DNA of 64,000 bases from Gryganskiella cystojenkinii (taxonomy: Eukaryota > Mortierellomycota > Mortierellomycetes > Mortierellales > Mortierellaceae): positions 1-64,000 of the forward strand of contig JAAAIG010000090.1 in assembly GCA_015852425.1 (NCBI GenBank), in the 5' to 3' direction. Shown here in pieces: positions 12,551 to 22,976 of this stretch. The notes under the pieces were generated by a model, which was not told where the DNA came from, ran no database searches, and worked only from the letters and a program-made list of their open reading frames with translations. Position 1 is the first letter of the stretch. Every line of letters begins with the position of its first letter. Both the position numbers and the translations under genes were made by a program.

Positions 12551-12829
12551 TTTGCGATAATATAAAATGGGAGGATGCCGTGAGGAGTAGATGAGATTCG
12601 ATGGGGTCGCAATTAGGAATGAGAAATGAGCCTGAATGAGAACGTTGGCGAAGCAGGCCACCAATTCTCTTTTTATTTACGGGTAAAAAGAACACAGCAT
12701 AAACACATCGCCACAGGGCAGCATCGAATCCAGGAACCGTTGGGAATTAGGGAAAGTTCAGGGCAAATTAATTTATGATTATTATTGCGTTGCTACGACT
12801 GTATATTTGATTACGTGAGGGCGGGATTC

Positions 12830-14680
12830 TTACTTCTCATCGAGGATAGGGCTGTTCGAGAACTGCAATGGTGGGAGGGCAGGACCGCCTCCTTGACGGA
12901 TCTCGGCCTTGTAGACTTCTCCGTTATCCATATGACGTTCGCGAGGATCAATAAAGCCCAGATGGTAGTTTCGGGGTGGACCTTGAGAGTGACCGACAGA
13001 TTGATATGTTGCAGGGTCGTATCCACCATAACCGTTACCACCGCCAGTGCTACTATTGCCTCCGTAGCCGCCTGGGCTCGATGCCGTGACCGTATCATAC
13101 CCAGCTCCTGCGGAGCGAGGTGGCGCGTAGTAATCTTGTGTGTCGCTTCGTCGAGGCATCTGGGGCGTATATGCAGGAGCTGCGCTGTTGCTGCCACCAC
13201 CCCCGGTACCAACGCCTGCACCCTCACTGCCGTAATGCTGTTGTTGATGTGGCTGGCCCGGTGAGTAAGAGGAGAGGTTTTGCTGGTAGAGTCGTTGTTG
13301 TTCCATCTCAAGTGCCCGTTCCTGTTCCTGAATCCGACTGAGTTGATCTGCATTGCTACTGCTCAGTCGATTATTTCCGGTCTTGCTGCTGTATGCCGAG
13401 GCGTCATCGTTTCTGGAGGATCTTGTGGGGGAGGTATAGCCCTGTTCGGGCTCAACCTCACGGAAATCTGAATGATTCTCCCTAGGCGAGACATATGCTC
13501 CGCTCAGGCGAGGGGTCGGGGTGTTGTAAGCCGCTGCAGCCGCGGAAAGAGCCAACTCATCTTGAGAAAGTTCAGAAGAGATGTTGTGTCTGTTGGGTTG
13601 AGCAGAACTCGTATCCATGGGCTGTGGCTGCCAAGCCTGGACTGCAGACCGCACTTGGTGAATCGCTGCTGACGTGTACTCGGCTCCGTTATAGATCCTC
13701 ATCCTATCCGCAACCTGGGTCTCTGTATCGATGACCAAAGTGATCGCACGACCGTATCCTGCAATAAGAGCCATCTTTTCCGAGTACTCGAGCATAGCGT
13801 CGAACTTGGCGTCAAAGGCCTGCTTGATAGTTACACGTTTAAACTGCATCAGCTCTAGTTCCTGTCCCATCAACTCGGCCGTGACCCGCTCGAGTTGATT
13901 TTGGAGCTCCATCATCTTGATCGGGTTCTCTTTGTTGGACTTTTGAAGTTTTGTGATTTGGTTGGTGAGGTCGTGTTTCTTTTTGCGGTTCTAAAACGTG
14001 AGATGATGTCCCAAAAAAGAAGTACGAGGAGAAGGAGGGTTCAGTAATAAGCGGGGTGTTCAAAAGCGCAGGAGAAGAGTTTTTTTTCTTTTCTTTTTTT
14101 GGTTTTTGCCACGACGGAGGTTGTTTTATTACCTCATCCAGGGTCATCTCCTGGACCTTCATGCTCTTGATGGTCTTGCGGTACTCAGTATGGCGCAGTG
14201 CGAATGCTTGTTGGATAAGACCGACCTCCTATCATGGCCATCGTGAGAAAAACAAAACGTGAAAAAGGAGAGGTGAGCAATAGACAGCTTCGCCAAGGAG
14301 CAGCGGGTCGGATACGACCACATGTGTGTAAGACTCTTAACCGTAATATCTCACCTCCATAAGCTGGGACATGCGCACACAAACGTCTGTCAGGTCGTCG
14401 CCCTCAGTGGAGCCCCAGGTAGCAATCAGTTTTGCATCTGCCGAGATTTCCTTGTCGAGAGTCTTAAGAGACGAGTCAATGTTCTTCATTTCTGCGAGCC
14501 ATTTGGTAATGTTTTTATAGTTGTTTCTGTCAAGAATGAAACAAAAAAAGAAATCGTTAATTGCGCCATTCATACCAAGAAATGGGCGTCTCCATTGCGC
14601 CAGTCGGCAAGGGGTCGTTCTTACCCAAGAGGGTTGATGTTGTTGAGACCTCTTCTGAGGTCATGGCCGATGCTCTGCAT
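12830..14680 (-). CDS. PIL1: Eisosome core protein PIL1/LSP1-like, BAR domain (494 aa)
   Basis: Pil1/Lsp1 BAR-domain proteins bind PI(4,5)P2 and build the furrows (eisosomes) of the fungal plasma membrane. Exons 14680-14625, 14526-14355, 14228-14133 and 13990-12830 sum to 1485 nt. The start MQSIGHDLRRGLNNINPLG is the lipid-binding N-terminus; then KNITKWLAEMKNIDSSLKTL, WGSTEGDDLTDVC, ALRHTEYRKTIKSM, and EYSEKMALIAGYGRAI match the BAR fold. The ~220 residues after the domain are unusually long and low-complexity (Gln, Ser, Gly-Tyr-Gly repeats), ending LPPLQFSNSPILDEK. Yeast Pil1 is about 339 aa, so the disordered tail is an extension; phosphorylation by Pkh-type kinases is expected from the family only. 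Confidence 0.93.
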
Positions 14681-15453
14681 GGTGGGCGACGTGGTGACGA
14701 TTTTGTTTGGTGGGGAGAAATGAGTGTGAATGTGGTTTTTTGTGAGGAAAGAGGAGAGCTCTTGTTTGAATGTGATGCAAAGAAGAAGAAGAAAAAAATT
14801 GAGGCAAAGTGAATAGAGACAGGAAGGAAAGGAGGAAAGGAAGAAGTACAGAAAGAAGGCATATTTTTGGCACCGAGACAGACCAGAAAACAGACACGCG
14901 AGGCACGGGAGCACAACGAAAAATGGAACGATGACGACCATTTGATCAAAAAAAAAAAAAAAAGCCCAAAGGTCCAGCTCCTTCCCTGTCCTTTTTCACT
15001 TATGCTATCGTGCAGGGACTTGATCTCTCTTCGACAACTATTCATTGTTTACGCATAGGACCCTTTACCCTCGCATTATTATCTCGTCTCCGGCCGCTAG
15101 GTTCTCCAAAAAGTTTTTGTTTCGAAACGTATCAATCTCATCAAGGTTGATGCAAGGGAACTCTCGTCCGTCTATTTTTAGTGACTCAACTCCGCCACCA
15201 CAGCCACCAAGGAACAGGAAATCCTTCCCACACGGGTCTAGTTCGGCCAGTCCAAATTTTGATGTTGTTCTTTCTTTGTCCCTCTACCAAAAAACACTAC
15301 AAAGAATGCCAAGAATCCAGAAACAATCCCAGTTTGGCAATAGAAGACGAAGGCGGCTTTGATTGTTACGAGATTGTATTTTACAGGGGGCATTGTTCTA
15401 TGTTGCGGGTGAGATCATGAAAAAAAATGATGGTCGAGATTACTGTTTTACGA
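14681..15453. other. Intergenic, no gene seen
   Basis: Upstream of PIL1 and downstream of the small membrane protein gene at 15454. The first half carries pyrimidine-rich leader sequence for PIL1 (as read on the minus strand) and A/T homopolymer runs (near 14949-14963). The ORFs here are low-complexity readings of these tracts. Confidence 0.4.
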
Positions 15454-16203
15454 TCATAGCCGTCCTTGTTCCTTGAGCTGTTTCTTTTCATCCTCGCTCA
15501 AAGACCAGAACTCGTCCACTTTCCGCCTGTAAAACCTCCGGAGCTAATGATTTCCCAAAAAAGGACAAACACAGCTAAAGTTAGAAATGAGTGATCGTCA
15601 AGGATTCGACAGTTCCCTTCTCCTCGCAGTCCAAAGATCCGATATTAGAGTCTACAGCGGCCACATCAAAGGGTCACGGTTTCCTTACCGGCGTAAAGCA
15701 GGTCTCCTTTTCTCCAAAATCCGCATAAAGAGTGAAGTATCCACCCAATCCTAAGCGTAAACAAGAAAGAGGAGTGAACGGGTTCCCAAGCGTTAGTATC
15801 AAGTGCTTAGCCTGACCCTATCTGCATGATAAAAAAAAAACGACTGACGTCAGGCAACCAAGTTGATGAAGCTTTTTGTATTCATTACCGATAGCTAATA
15901 CGATAGTGGCAAGATGCAACTTTCTGAATCCTGGTCTGATGATGAGTGACTCTGGGGCGAGATTCCTTCGCTTATATTTTTCCTCGAGGAACAGCCTGCG
16001 TTCTTCCGAGATGGGGACGTATTCGTTCCGGGGACTCTGATTCGGGTTGTCCATGATGTTCTTTCTATTGGACCTTTTTCGTTTCGCCTGTCAATGAAGA
16101 AGAATGTCGGTTCGGTCAACATTGGATCACAGCACATTACCTTTTGGAATGAGGTCAGGAAATTGACAGTCACATTGGTTCCTGCGTTCTCTTTGGTGGG
16201 CAT
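15454..16203 (-). CDS. Small single-pass membrane protein, unknown (about 137 aa)
   Basis: Four exons on the minus strand. Exon 1 (from ATG 16203) encodes 21 residues ending LTSFQK; exon 2 continues AKRKRSNRKNIMDNPN and reaches the hydrophobic FRKLHLATIVLAIG; exon 3 gives LGGYFTLYADFGEKETCFTP; exon 4 gives LRRFYRRKVDEFWSLSEDEK and ends KEQGRL. All junctions keep one frame. One membrane span (about residues 80-97) is flanked by basic segments, a layout common in small mitochondrial inner-membrane assembly factors, but I cannot name the family. Starting at the internal ATG (16054) is possible; the upstream start is preferred because a clean GTAATG...ACAG intron joins it in frame. Confidence 0.7.
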
Positions 16204-16609
16204 CCAGGCGCGTACAGTCGACTCAACACAACACAGGAGAGCATGTTGTTGTCATTGTTTTTGCGTAGAGGAGAAGGGATTGCGGTGGTAACCGTCGTCC
16301 TCTCTCGGAGAATAGTTCCAGCGTCAGATCGAAAAACTCTTTGCATAATTCCCTTCATATGTCGAAACAGGAAAAAACGCGATCAAAGAACCAACTCTGC
16401 AGGGTTGTTAACGATTAACGGGTTGCGCACGCACCCACTGGTAGTCGAGTTTCTTTTCTCCACAGAAGGACAGTCTGACGAGGATAGGGCTCTGTCTGCT
16501 CTGTTTTTTCATCCTCTCCTTTTCTTTTCTCACACTTTTCTTTGTCCCTGTACCCTTTCCCTTCTCTACCCCTTCTTCAAAACACAAATAAGAACCGCCT
16601 CGTCCAAAC

Positions 16610-17491
16610 ATGACCACTGCCAATAAACCCTCGGCCAAGGCCATTGCCAAGCTCAATGCCACGACATTGTTCCCCGAGATTCGAAAAGGTGAGCTTGCAT
16701 GCATAACCTTTCGTTGTCTTCCTCATTCGCTTGCTCATTCGCGTACTTCGGAGCTCGGAGTTTCTGACGTTTTTTTTGCAACATGGTCGGCCGAACTTAC
16801 TTTTTCCTTCCCTTCTTCTTCGCTCTCACCTCTTGTTGTTATTTTCCTATAGAGATTGAGAAGAACCCTTCCATGTTTGCTATCCGGGGGTTCTTCATTT
16901 TCAACATCACCAAGAAAGCTGTGCCGATGACCGAGTGGTAAAAACAAGAATGACAATCACGAATTTTTCTTTTTTCTATCTCGACAGCGTTGTAGACTGA
17001 CGAATGATACTGTCCCAACCTTTTCGTCGTTGTAGGTACCTACTTTTCCAAGGATTCGATGCTCCCGGTGTGGTCTCCCAGAAACGACCCGAGATTCCAA
17101 AAGCCAAGAGGGATGAGACTCCTATCCCGGTAGCCATTCTTCAGATTGAGGATTCGGATTTGATGAACTTTATGAGTGGTGGATTGACCGTGAGTAGACC
17201 CAAGGCGAAAAGATGAGCACGGGATTTTTTTTCATTTTGACTCCTCAAACACCGTCGACAGCGAAACAAGGCAGTCGCCCCTTCAACGATTTTTTTTTTT
17301 TTTTTTTTGTTCTTTACTATCGACATTAGGGACCGCGAGGCATCGTCAGCGGAAAGATCAAGATTGCAGGAGCCATTGAACTGGCGGAGCAATTGGAGCA
17401 GATCTTCTTGAGGGCCAAAGGTCAGGAGAAGACGCTTGCATATCTGGAACACAAGCGAGGAAAAGCCGAGAGGGCCAGGGCTCGTCTCTGA
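16610..17491 (+). CDS. SCP2 sterol-transfer-like domain protein (about 160 aa)
   Basis: Exons 16610-16688, 16853-16937, 17036-17189 and 17330-17491 join in frame. The product starts MTTANKPSAKAIAKL, has TLFPEIRKEIEKNP, FFIFNITKK, WYLLFQGF, VAILQIEDSDLMNFMSGG, then GIVSGKIKIAGAIELAEQL. The last two segments match the SCP2 lipid-binding fold (an acidic D-L stretch followed by GKLKIKGN-like and A-x-x-L). SCP2 domains carry fatty acyl or sterol ligands; the ligand here is unknown. The C-terminus is very basic (EHKRGKAERARARL) and does not look like a PTS1, unlike many peroxisomal SCP2 proteins. Intron 3 contains a 20-nt T run. Confidence 0.8.
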
Positions 17492-18365
17492 GAGAGACGG
17501 AGAGAAAAGAGCCATCGTCTTTCATGTGTATTTTTTCAAGCTGAAAGATAGTACACCTTTCTTGATATCAAATGTCACTCTAAGCGAAAACATATATTAA
17601 CATGGGCGCTATTGGAACCCTTCCACTAAAGTGCATTGTCGGACCGTTTATCTTTTTTTGACTCTCCTCTGCTCGGTGTTTTGTGTTCGTGTTTGGGGCA
17701 AATCCAATGACAAAGGATCATTTCGGGAGGCGCATCTTGTGGAGAAAAAAAAAAGAGCGAACTAAAAAACAATAATGATGAGAGCAAGTGAGTCCACCAC
17801 CATTGAGAGGGTCGGTGCGTATTGTGTTCTCTTGGTTTACTGTTTATCAAGCAAACGGAACGGGACAGCCTAATTGGCTTGTGGGAGTGTTGACTAGGGT
17901 TATGAGAACCAGGGGTCCCGGGAATGTGCCTCGTTCTTGTACTCAGATGTGTACGTGTTTGTACGTGTGTATGTGTGTGTGAAAGAGAGAGAGAGAGAGA
18001 GAGAGCAGAGAGAGATAAGAGAAACATGGATGGCAGGCTCTTATCGTGTCAGCACTTCACTATTAGTTGCAGGACGATCACACACTTACAATAGACAAAG
18101 AGAATGAAGAGCAGACGGAGTGGGACCCGATTTGAAGCGCGTCACTCAACGTTTCTCCTCTCTCGCGCTTTCTCGACACCTCCTGTGCCTCGCCCCTTTT
18201 CCCACAGAGCCTCTTTCGTTCTTTTTCTTTTTCTTTTCGTGCATTTCTTTCTTTTTGTTTCCTTCATTGACCTAAACCACACTACCCATTCCCCGAGAAG
18301 TACTCATTCCAAACACTCATTCAAGTTCCCACAGCTCAATTTCAACAACAAGAAAACCAACAGCA
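17492..18365. other. Intergenic with GT/GA microsatellite
   Basis: No gene seen. It holds a short GT-rich then GA dinucleotide run (about 17945-18016) and, from about 18140, a pyrimidine-rich leader for the gene starting at 18366. Confidence 0.4.
17982..18016. repeat. (GA)n microsatellite
   Basis: Uninterrupted GA dinucleotides directly follow a GT-rich stretch; simple sequence, expected to vary in length. Confidence 0.8.
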
Positions 18366-19156
18366 ATGTAAATATTGGCTCGAACGTACTACTCGATATT
18401 GTGGTGGGCGGCTATCCGACTCAGAGGTTAACTAACATCGCGATCTGATTATATTTAAACTTTTATGGCCCATAAAGGTCTTCGCCCTCTCAGTTTTCGT
18501 CCTCGCCACCTTCATCCACGACCTTGAGTGAGCATAAGCCTGTCCCTGCGGCCCAGTCCAAGGTCCATGATCTTGCACGAAGGTACTCTGCCATGGCAAA
18601 ATCCAGTGGCGGTGGTGCCGATGCCTTGGGATTGCCACAGGAGAGCCGACCCCGAGGCGGATCCTTTGGACGAACGGAAGGGACTAAAGTCTTGGGACTC
18701 TTGGGCAAGTACACAGAGTCGACCTCGGCCGCAACCGTTTCTTCAATCTCAAGTCAAAATCTTGCTGTCGGTCGTCTGGCGCCAAGGGATCTGGGAGAGG
18801 AAGTCCGATCGAGTACCAAGGACGAGCAAGAGGAGGCGAAGGCATCAGTGCACCGACAAGCTTCTCCAGAGACCACCGAACGCGAGGATGCGACTACTGT
18901 CGAGAACGAGAAGGAGATCGAAACGACGCTGAGAATATCGGCTTTGGAAGACGGACTGCGGGATGTAGATTTAGTCGATATCCCTCTGAGCAACGGCCAT
19001 ACCGACATTACCGCAGAGGTGAAGGAGGAAGTGGAGACAGAGACCAGCGTAGTCGAAAAGACTACCTCCTCAGAAATTCTCCAAGATCGCGAGACTTCTG
19101 GCGGAAGTCAATTACAGCAGCAGCAGCAAGAGGTCGAAGTTGAAGCATCCAATTAA
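18366..19156 (+). CDS. Disordered protein, unknown; start codon split by an intron (226 aa)
   Basis: The long ORF from 18478 to 19156 has no suitable upstream ATG in its own exon. A donor (AAT|GTAAAT) at 18368 and an acceptor (AAAG|G) at 18477 join AT to G and create ATG TCT TCG, giving MSSPSQFSSSPPSSTTLSEH. Exon 1 coding is thus 2 nt (18366-18367); the total of 681 nt is a whole number of codons. The clearest conserved-looking parts are KVHDLARRYSAMAKSSGG and TKVLGLLGKYTES; the rest is Ser/Glu-rich, ending in a Gln run and EVEVEASN. No known domain is recognised. The alternative is initiation at an internal ATG (in SAMAKS), which would lose the conserved-looking N-terminal patch. Confidence 0.7.
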
Positions 19157-19795
19157 GCCCACACCGCATAAGTTGGCATCAACCGTCCTTTTATTCATAT
19201 CTTGACGTGTCGCAAAACAAATGCTCCATGACCAAACATACTCTCCAGATGGACCTCGCGTTTGTGATGATCTATCGACTCAAATACATCTCACCCTGAA
19301 AACATTCGCAATCGCACCAGTTCTATGTTTGTTTCTTTTGTGAAAAGACTCCTTCACTTTTTTAATTAAGCTGGGTAACGAGATCCCGAGGAAGAATTTC
19401 AGAAAAAGAAAAAAAAGAGATGCAAATGACTAATATACACTGGCGAAACAAGAGAAAATGCTAATTTGGGGGGGATCTCAAGTTTGCCATAGGGTGGTGT
19501 TTTCGACAATGTGCATCATTAGAAAAGGGGAAAGAGAAGAGAAGATTTGGGATTTTGAAATATGCTTGTTTAAAAACTGTTCAAACTGTTCATAAGTGCC
19601 GCGCCTGGCTCTGAGCCTCAAAACTGAGATTCAAATACAAGGTCGAACAATCAACAAACGATGGTACGAACAGAGAAAAAACAAAACATAAAAAAAGGGT
19701 CTTCAGCACAGGTGAGAACTGCAATGTTAAAAATATGAAATGGGGAAAAAAGCAAACAGAAAGATGATCCAATGGATGTCAAAGACTGACTACAT
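19157..19795. other. Intergenic between convergent genes, no gene seen
   Basis: 3' flanks of two convergent genes. The sequence is A-rich and carries no convincing ORF or RNA gene; polyadenylation signals for both genes are expected here but none is decisive. Confidence 0.4.
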
Positions 19796-20347
19796 TTAGA
19801 TCAAGAGCTTCTCAATCTGGAGCTTGATGGCCAAGATCTGGGCCTTGAGGTCCGAACCCTCGTTGGAGGTGACGGAGGCAGCAATGACGGGGCGGGAGAC
19901 ACCGCAGGCACGGCCCAAGGCGGTCTTGGAGGGGACAAAGACATAGGGGACGTTCTTGTCCTCGCAGAGAAGGGGCAAGTGAAGGAGAATCTCAATGGGC
20001 TCAGTGTCGGCGGTCATGACGATGAACTCGGAGATACCACGGTTGAGGGTCTTGGTGGCCTCGTTAGCACCCTTCTTGAGCTGCTTGTAGTGGGAAGCCT
20101 GCTGGACCAAGTCCATGATGGAGTTGGTGAGAGCGGCATCGGCAAGGGGCCAGGCTTTGGGGTTGACTTCGGCCTATCAATATATTTAAGAGGTCATTGA
20201 TCTGATTAGTCGAATGTTACAAACCGCGCGGAAGATTGAGAATCACATTATAATCCGAGTTGCTTTGCCATCCAGTCGTCGCCGAGAAGGAGGACGGCTT
20301 TGAGAGAATTGAAAGAGAGTCAGTCGCGGGAGTGAGGTTCTTACCAT
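19796..20347 (-). CDS. SNU13: SNU13 / 15.5K RNA-binding protein (126 aa)
   Basis: Snu13 binds kink-turns in U4 snRNA and box C/D snoRNAs, acting in the U4/U6.U5 tri-snRNP and in rRNA methylation particles. The coding sequence is ATG alone (20345-20347), a 171-nt intron (20174-20344), then 19796-20173. The product [80 protein letters not shown] matches the L7Ae/Snu13 family along its whole length, and 126 aa equals the yeast protein. Initiating at the internal ATG (20116) would remove part of the fold. I saw no clear C/D box snoRNA in the intron. Confidence 0.95.
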
Positions 20348-20760
20348 TTTAATGATGTGTAGTTTGGTGGGATGAAAGGATGGAGGTGTGTGAAGAGAAA
20401 AAAGAGAATGCAAAAACAAACAAAGAAATAAGAAAAAGTGGGTGGGGTGGCTGTGTGACTGCAGACACAAAAAAAAAAAAAAAAAAGTGTTTATTGATCC
20501 ACATTTCACAGTCACACAATCACATGACCAAACGCGAGTTGAAAACTCGTAGATGAAGATTCGGAGGATTTTTTCGCTACTCATACCGCGCATGGACTTA
20601 GTGGTCTATCATTACCCCGACCCGCTCTTTCTCTCAGTCTCCTTTCTCTCCTCTCCATCCTCCGTTCTTCTCTTTTCTCTCTTCCAAGCACTTCACTTAC
20701 TTTCCAGTACGCTTCTCAGCTTCACGCTATCATACTATCACACCGTCTTGAAGCAACTCA
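20348..20760. promoter_or_regulatory. Divergent promoter region SNU13 / mucin-like gene
   Basis: About 410 bp with a pyrimidine-rich half (20620-20750) leading to the plus-strand start, and an A run at 20469-20486. No gene seen. Confidence 0.4.
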
Positions 20761-22541
20761 ATGCGACTCGCGACAGTCTCTCTGCCTCATCACCTGGCGT
20801 TCCTGACGCTGTGTATGATCCTAGTAGTCAGTGAACCTTCACCTGTCCAAAATACTCCTGAGTCTACGGCCAGTGCAGGCTTGAACAACATGAAAAGAAC
20901 CAACACCGTATTTGGTATGTGACCAGAACTTAATTTGGGTAGTGAATAGCCATGTGCCAATTTTGCTCATGGTCCCAATTTCTTTCTTCATAAATAGTGA
21001 CCATGACTGAGTTTCGATACATATCCATCCCAGTCAACATCCCTGCGACAGTTTTGGAGCATGGGAGGAGCCCTCAGGCAACCCAAGGTGAGGCAAGGCA
21101 CCGACAAGTATAAAAGGAAAAGGATTTAACTTTCCTTTCGAAAAAAAGGGTGTACCAGACATCCTTTATTGACAGTTCACACCACGCATTCCGTTTCCTG
21201 ATATGTAGTTGCAGTCTCAGACCATGCCGTCGATAATTCTCCTATACCTCCAATCAAGAACTCGGTCGCTAATTGGCTGCCGATCCAGCCCGTCTTGTCC
21301 ATGAACCGTGGGCCATTGCCGCTTTCGCCTTTTGATGTGGGGTACACATCATGAGGAGCAAATGGTCCTCTTCCTTCGCAACTCCGACTTGATCAGCGTA
21401 CCGTATTCGGCCACTGGCGCAATCTCTGAAGTTACTCAGCCGATAGCTGCGCCACACAGGCTGAGGTTTCTGCACCAGTCTTCGAACCCGTCACAGCATC
21501 TCAGTTCGGCTTCCGTTTCGGCTCTGCATCATCAACCCGTGGACTCTCATGCAGACATTGTGCCTGCCATAAATCTTAATCCGGTGGTGGCATCGCCTGC
21601 CAGTAGTTCTATCTCTCGAATCCCTGTGGCAAGTCAAAATATAGCGGCGACAGCGATTCCCGCCGCTAACCATGCAGTAAACTCAGTCCAAGAACTCAAG
21701 CCTCTGCCTCCGTTAATCATTAACCCTGCCTCATCGCCGAATCTTGTAACACTGGTTTCTGTGACAGCACCTGCTCCTGTCGCGAATCATATCTCGATTC
21801 CTGCCCCAGCCCTTGCTGTGGGTCAGGCACCTGTTGCGAGTCGTGCTCCCGAAGTGATCTCCGCCCCTGACCCGGCTGAAATTCTAGCACCAAAACCGAA
21901 ACAAGCCGCCACCGCGGTTACCTCGAATGAGACTCCTACCCGAAGTCCTGCACAATTTCCAGCATCCGCACCTAATGTGAACCGCGCCCCGGAACAATCA
22001 GTTGCAATACTAGCCTCTGCTCCAATTCCAGCGTCTGAACCGGTTATTATGGTCCCAGAAGCGACTATCATCCCAGTCTTACGCCTGTCGTGATGAACAG
22101 CCCAAAAGCGACACAGAGTCTGCTGCCGTTACTGCCGTCGCCGAGTATTTCAGATACCCATCGATCGCCCGCTTCTCCATCACACCGACGAGCTTAAATT
22201 TTATCTCCTCTTCCTCCGAGTCCTCTACTTCCATCTCTACTTTTATTACCGAGACTACTGACGCAACGCATACGGAAAAGACCAACGCGATTTTAATCCC
22301 GGGCATCAACAACAACATAAGCAGCACCAGCAGCTCTGACTCGGGAACTGTCAGCACCACGAGTTCGATTTCCTCAACAGAAGATGTCACGGTGACAATC
22401 ACGAGTACGATCTTGACCACACTTGCGAGCGCCGCCACAGAGTCGTCAGGCTCTTCTTCCTCCGGAGCTGATCCATCAATGCTGTTAAAGGGGGTTCGAA
22501 GGATGTGCCCGTTGTCTTTGCTTGGTTTGATTCACATCTGA
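20761..22541 (+). CDS. Secreted Pro/Ala- and Ser/Thr-rich mucin-like protein (485 aa)
   Basis: Five exons (20761-20914, 20998-21087, 21209-21341, 21397-22089, 22154-22541) total 1458 nt. A signal peptide (HHLAFLTLCMILVVSEPSP) opens the protein. The middle is a Pro/Ala/Val-rich low-complexity domain (PAPVANHISIPAPALAVG-like stretches) and the last exon is Ser/Thr-rich (STSSSDSGTVSTTSSISSTE), the composition of heavily O-mannosylated fungal wall proteins. The end (LLKGVRRMCPLSLLGLIHI) has a short hydrophobic tail that could be a weak GPI signal. Without the two short introns (55 and 64 nt) the reading frame breaks twice, so the alternative is a frameshifted gene; the clean exon arithmetic favours introns. 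Role inferred: cell surface or wall. Confidence 0.7.
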
Positions 22542-22670
22542 TGATGGCGTAGCAATGAGTCCACTACCTCTTTCACACTTTGCCTGTTGAGTTTACCCTT
22601 CGCTGAACAAAAATGCAGTGTTCATGGATAAAACGAAAACCGAGAAAAAGATAGAGTTCCGAGGATTTCA

Positions 22671-22725
22671 GATAGAGAGAGAGAGATAGAAGAGAGAGAG
22701 AGAGATAGAAGAGAGAGAGAGAGAT

Positions 22726-22783
<58 letters not shown>
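22671..22783. repeat. (AG)n microsatellite with ATAGA interruptions
   Basis: About 110 bp of AG dinucleotides, broken at near-regular intervals by ATAGA, then a pure run of about 55 bp. It lies about 190 bp upstream of the F-box gene start and could influence its promoter. Confidence 0.9.
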
Positions 22784-22786
<3 letters not shown>

Positions 22787-22976
22787 AAGAGCGTGTCTAA
22801 TTCTTTGGTCTTTAGACGTGTCTCTTTTTATCCCTAGAAAAACACAGAAATCCTTGACGTTTGTGGCGAAGTTAGTCCCAAGGACGAAAAATGGGATGGT
22901 GGTTTGGTCAGCGCAGTCATTCCATCACCTCATCTCTTTCACCACATTCACTCGACACTCACACTTTAGCAACCTA

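Noticed and set aside
20174..20344. Intronic snoRNA in SNU13
   Set aside because: No paired C (RUGAUGA) and D (CUGA) boxes with terminal stem could be identified by eye.
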